Shown piece after piece: positions 61,610 through 64,000 of a DNA stretch of 64,000 bases (the first letter of the stretch is position 1; each line of letters begins with the position of its first letter). The stretch comes from Lewinellaceae bacterium (lineage in GTDB: Bacteria > Bacteroidota > Bacteroidia > Chitinophagales > Saprospiraceae): assembly GCA_020636215.1 (NCBI GenBank), contig JACJYG010000004.1, positions 992,001-1,056,000 of the forward strand, read 5' to 3'. A model generated the notes under the pieces. That model was not told where the DNA came from, made no database searches, and saw nothing but the letters and a program-made list of their open reading frames with translations. A program made the position numbers and the translations under genes.

Positions 61610-61777
61610 GGGAATGTACGATGTACGAACCCGGAGGGGAACCGGGGATGTACGATGTACGAACCCGGAGGGGAAGCGGGAATGTACGATGTACGAACCA
61701 GTGGAGGTACCGGGAATGTACGATGTACGAACCCGTGGAGGAACCGGGGATGTACGATGTACGAACCAGGTGAAGCC
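61610..61777. repeat. Five-copy 34-bp tandem array upstream of the sensor kinase
   Basis: Each copy starts GGG-n-ATGTACGATGTACGAAC and ends in a GGAGG-n-n-CC stretch. The 5 copies are nearly exact in the first 20 nt. The rest of the 416-bp spacer between the NTF2-like gene and the kinase holds only the promoter-like element and plain sequence. Confidence 0.85.
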
Positions 61778-61828
61778 GGGAGAGATTTTGGCCGATCCGC
61801 AACCTACAACTGATAACCGATAACAGCA

Positions 61829-62983
61829 ATGGACATTTACACGCAAAAATCACGTTGGAAGCTATCTCTAGGCATTGCCGGTGTGATCATCGTGATCATT
61901 TCAATGGTATACACCAATTACCTGACCGGTAAGCTGGCGGATGAGGAACGGAACAAAGCCAACATCTGGGTACTGGCCATGGAAGACATCAATAATTTCG
62001 ATGAAGAGAGTTCCCAGTTTTGTGACTACACCCTGCATACCGAGATCCTGAAATCCAACCAGACCATCCCGGTCATTGTGGTGAACGACCGGGGAGGCAT
62101 TGATTTCCATGTCAACTGCCGGGATACCAGCACGGTAGCCTTAAAAAGAGAAGTAGAAAAAATGAAGGAGGATGGCGTGGAACCCATTCAGGGCTTTGCC
62201 TACTCCATTTATTATAAAGAATCCAGCCTGTTGAAGCTGCTTCGCTTTTTCCCTTTTGTTCAGCTCGTGCTGATCGGGGCCTTTATCAGTTTTGGTTATC
62301 TGGGCTTCAACAACGCCCGCCGGGCCGAGCAAAACCGGGTGTGGGTGGGCATGGCCAAAGAAACCGCCCATCAGCTGGGCACGCCGATCTCTGCTATCAT
62401 CGCCTGGATCGAACACCTGAAGATGATCCGAGAACAGGATGGGGAAGCACAGGAGGTGCTGAACGAGCTGCGCAACGACGTCAACCGGCTGGAACTGATC
62501 GCCGACCGCTTCTCCAAGATCGGTTCGGCGCCGAAGCTGGAGGCGATCAATATTTACGAAGAGCTCGATCAATGCCGCGCCTATATGCAACGGCGGGCGT
62601 CCCGCAAGGTGGCCTTTGAATTCCCCGGCGCCGATAACGCCCCAAAAATGGTGCAGGTCAACCCCCACCTGTTCGACTGGGTGATCGAGAACCTCCTGCG
62701 CAACGCCCTCGACGCAATGGAGGGCTCCGGACAGATCAGCGCAGAGATCTACGATGACAACGACTTTGTCTATATAGACATCAGCGATACAGGGAAAGGG
62801 ATTCCCGCCAACAAGTTCAAGACCGTTTTCCAACCTGGTTACACAACGAAAAAACGGGGCTGGGGCCTTGGGCTCTCACTGGCCAAAAGGATCATCGAGG
62901 AATACCACAACGGGAAGATCTTCGTGAAACGGTCGGAAGAGGGGCAGGGAACCACTTTTACAATACAGTTGCCGAAGGCTTGA
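61829..62983 (+). CDS. Membrane sensor histidine kinase
   Basis: 384 residues. Two membrane helices (~12-32 and ~133-160) enclose an extracytoplasmic sensor loop of ~100 residues with two Cys (65, 97). The H-box is KETAHQLGTPIS with His181, followed by an N-box (ENLLRNALDAM), DTGKGIP and GWGLGLSLAKRI, so the ATPase is complete. The H-box type is common in Bacteroidota orphan kinases. CreD is the next gene, as with E. coli CreC-CreD; the link is only suggestive. A GTTGAATG array covers the stop. Confidence 0.88.
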   Translation: MDIYTQKSRWKLSLGIAGVIIVIISMVYTNYLTGKLADEERNKANIWVLAMEDINNFDEESSQFCDYTLHTEILKSNQTIPVIVVNDRGGIDFHVNCRDTSTVALKREVEKMKEDGVEPIQGFAYSIYYKESSLLKLLRFFPFVQLVLIGAFISFGYLGFNNARRAEQNRVWVGMAKETAHQLGTPISAIIAWIEHLKMIREQDGEAQEVLNELRNDVNRLELIADRFSKIGSAPKLEAINIYEELDQCRAYMQRRASRKVAFEFPGADNAPKMVQVNPHLFDWVIENLLRNALDAMEGSGQISAEIYDDNDFVYIDISDTGKGIPANKFKTVFQPGYTTKKRGWGLGLSLAKRIIEEYHNGKIFVKRSEEGQGTTFTIQLPKA

Positions 62984-63005
62984 TGAATGGTTGAGAGGTT
63001 GAATG
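62982..63005 (+). repeat. Three 8-nt units spanning the sensor kinase stop codon
   Basis: GATGAATG, GTTGAGAG and GTTGAATG in series; the TGA stop is 62981-62983. Confidence 0.45.
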
Positions 63006-63170
63006 GCGGGGTTCATGGTGCGCCGGCGTGCGGCCTGCTGACGTGGGGCGTGCAACGTAATGAATGGTTGTGAGGGCACGGAAATGTAGTTGTACGAGTT
63101 CAAGAATTGTAGTAATTTGATGGCATAATGCTTTCCCTGCTGTCCTATACCTTACTTATACCAATACAAA

Positions 63171-64000
63171 ATGAAAGACACCTCCTTCCTGGGCCGCCTC
63201 AACAACTGGGCGCGTAATTCTGTATCTCTGAAGCTCTTTGTTGTCGGCATCCTCATGCTTATCCTGCTCATTCCTGTGAACATGGTCACTTCCCTCATCC
63301 GGGAGCGGGAAAGCATCCGGGATGAAGCTGTACAGGAAGTCAGTTCCAAGTGGGGCATGAGCCAAACGCTGGCCGGGCCGGTCATTTCCGTACCCTATGA
63401 GTCGGTGCGGCAAAGCGAGGAAGGCAAGCCGGTGATTACCCGGGGCTACGCCCACTTCCTTCCCGACAGCCTGCACATCGACGGGCAGATCGATCCGCAG
63501 AAGCGCAATCGGGGCATTTATGTAGTAGTGCTGTATAATGCTAAACTAAAGGTTTCCGGCCGTTTTGCCGGCCTCAATGCCGCCGCCCTCAGCGTACCCG
63601 AAACGGACCTGAAGTGGGAGGACGCCTTATTTACTTTTGGCATCAGCGACATGAAGGGGGTGGAAGCCGCCATTCCCGTAAAGGTAAATGACACGACCTA
63701 CCAATTCGGCCCCGGCGCCGTTACCGCTGACATACTAGCCTCGGGGGCTAATTTCCTAATCGATCTGCCCCAGGAAGCTGCCTCCACGCTCGATTTTTCT
63801 TTCGAGCTCGATCTAAACGGCAGTTCTGGCATTTACTTCACTCCTTTCGGCAAGGTTAGTACGGTCAGCCTGCAATCCTCCTGGCCCGACCCCAGCTTCG
63901 AGGGCGCTTTCCTGCCCGATACCCGCGAAGTGTCGGCAAATGGCTTTCAGGCTCAGTGGCAGGTGCTTCAGCTCAACCGCAACTACCCGCAACAAGGGGT
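63171..64000 (+). CDS. creD: Cell envelope integrity protein CreD (N-terminal part, cut by window edge)
   Basis: The ATG at 63171 opens a frame that stays open to the end of the window (about 276 residues). An N-terminal membrane helix (LFVVGILMLILLIPV) is followed by GPVISVPYE (~70-78) and, near the end, VLQLNRNYPQ, which are conserved in CreD/inner membrane proteins of this family. The C-terminal multi-helix part lies beyond the window. In other Bacteroidota creD neighbours a transcriptional regulator; here a sensor kinase gene precedes it by 187 bp. Confidence 0.9.
   Translation, partial: MKDTSFLGRLNNWARNSVSLKLFVVGILMLILLIPVNMVTSLIRERESIRDEAVQEVSSKWGMSQTLAGPVISVPYESVRQSEEGKPVITRGYAHFLPDSLHIDGQIDPQKRNRGIYVVVLYNAKLKVSGRFAGLNAAALSVPETDLKWEDALFTFGISDMKGVEAAIPVKVNDTTYQFGPGAVTADILASGANFLIDLPQEAASTLDFSFELDLNGSSGIYFTPFGKVSTVSLQSSWPDPSFEGAFLPDTREVSANGFQAQWQVLQLNRNYPQQG

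Overview
The window comes from a Bacteroidota genome, most likely a Saprospiria-type marine or sludge bacterium (Lewinella, Haliscomenobacter or Phaeodactylibacter relatives). The evidence is several very large secreted proteins with type IX secretion (T9SS) sorting domains of both type A and type B, a TonB-dependent receptor with an N-terminal carboxypeptidase-regulatory domain, ribosomal protein genes with Bacteroidota-style ends, TAnnTTTG promoter elements, little sign of Shine-Dalgarno sites, and fairly high GC content.

Layout. 0-2.7 kb (minus): the end of a ligase-associated DNA-damage-response module, with a PdeM phosphoesterase (cut by the window edge) and its DEXH helicase. 3-15 kb: two giant T9SS surface proteins plus a third at 12.5 kb, a CPBP membrane protease and a Cys-cluster hypothetical. 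15-22 kb: HD hydrolase, DegP-like protease, ComF-type phosphoribosyltransferase, then the housekeeping set rplM-rpsI-rpsB-tsf-pyrH (minus). 22-31 kb: LytTR regulator and secreted zinc metalloprotease, thioredoxin/MsrA-like fusion, TMEM220 protein, TIM-barrel sugar isomerase, a multi-PAS histidine kinase and an NTF2-like protein. 31-34 kb (plus): the other half of the DNA-repair module, an MBL-fold exonuclease and an ATP-dependent DNA ligase, separated by a repeat array. 34-38 kb: TonB receptor, a second sugar isomerase, DUF1761-like membrane protein. 38.5-40.4 kb: an IS256-family element with a clear target duplication, inserted at the junction of two unrelated 9-bp tandem arrays. 40.4-52.4 kb (minus): four related secreted T9SS proteins, two of them sharing a 503-bp tract that looks identical by eye. 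52.4-59.5 kb (minus): a sugar-oxidation group of Gfo/Idh/MocA oxidoreductase, DUF1080 lipoprotein, MFS transporter, and a ThuA/sugar-dehydrogenase/cytochrome c lipoprotein. 59.7-64 kb: acidic-tailed hypothetical, tandem NTF2-like secreted protein, sensor kinase, and CreD (cut by the window edge).

The genes suggest a polymer- and particle-degrading lifestyle: large adhesive or binding proteins exported by T9SS, periplasmic or outer-membrane sugar catabolism (3-keto-glycoside type, inferred), envelope proteases and stress sensors.

The most unusual feature is in the spacers. Many intergenic regions hold short tandem arrays with 8- or 9-nt periods and unrelated unit sequences. Several have a constant core with variation confined to fixed positions, and a degenerate GTTGAATG-like 8-mer recurs just after the stop codons of four unrelated genes. 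No tRNA, rRNA or CRISPR array was seen.
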